From NCBI GenBank assembly GCA_014338405.1, contig JTDE01002000.1, positions 26,879 to 90,878 of the forward strand: 64,000 nucleotides of DNA, given 5' to 3'. This DNA comes from Paragonimus skrjabini miyazakii (Eukaryota > Platyhelminthes > Trematoda > Plagiorchiida > Troglotrematidae). This document shows positions 63,841 through 64,000 of the stretch, one piece after another. The notes under the pieces are model-generated. The model was not told the DNA's origin, did not search any database, and was given only the letters and a program-made list of their open reading frames with translations. The position numbers and the translations under genes were made by a program. The stretch's first letter is position 1; the number at the start of each line of letters is the position of its first letter.

Positions 63841-64000
63841 TCGAATGTTTTTCTTTCCACGGGTATATCTTTTGTATAACTGTGAGTTACTATTTTTATA
63901 TATTTCATAGATACTCGTCATTACCTCGATTCATTATCCATTGCGCTATAATGAAAGTTCACCCTTACGTTTCGTCAGTTGCTTCGGTCAATTCGTTAGC

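Overview
The window is eukaryotic, and the sequence points to a parasitic flatworm, most likely a digenean fluke. It is gene-poor and shows no operons, ribosome-binding sites or prokaryotic features. The one clear gene has very short introns (37-45 bases) at its 5' end and multi-kilobase introns at its 3' end, a pattern known from schistosomes and other flukes. The intergenic and intronic DNA is filled with decayed Penelope-like elements, LINEs, DNA-transposon remnants and tRNA-derived SINE copies. A 100-base run of N at 14286-14385 marks a scaffold gap. The species cannot be named from the sequence alone.

Layout. From 1 to 27 kb I find no gene I can name. It holds LTR-like repeats (about 3 kb), LINE 3' ends (8.6-9.2 and 13.5-13.8 kb), two Penelope-like remnants (11-12.2 and 20.8-21.4 kb), four copies of a roughly 300-base dispersed repeat (14.9, 15.5, 19.9 and 23.8 kb) and two weak candidate exon regions (4.4 and 24.5 kb). 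From 27.16 to 39.69 kb, on the minus strand, lies a CDK20 (cell-cycle-related kinase, CCRK) gene that I could assemble by eye into nine exons encoding about 378 residues. Its two long introns carry SINE copies and an antisense Penelope GIY-YIG fragment. A possible terminal exon of another minus-strand gene lies about 0.6 kb upstream of it (40.27-40.50 kb).

From 41 to 47 kb the sequence is AT-rich with no recognisable gene. From 47.3 to 53.7 kb is a cluster of mobile-element remnants: a LINE 3' end, a CR1/Jockey-type LINE (endonuclease plus start of reverse transcriptase), a Mutator-like transposase with a SWIM zinc finger, and a truncated transposase flanked by short inverted repeats and dense palindromes. 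At 60.3-61.5 kb is a foldback structure with arms of about 320 bases around a 91-codon ORF. At 62.57-63.25 kb are three phase-compatible internal exons of an unrecognised plus-strand gene, and the window ends in a possible LTR.

The genes do not form a pathway. The biology that can be read is one ciliary/cell-cycle kinase gene embedded in a strongly transposon-remodelled region, plus part of a second, unidentified gene.
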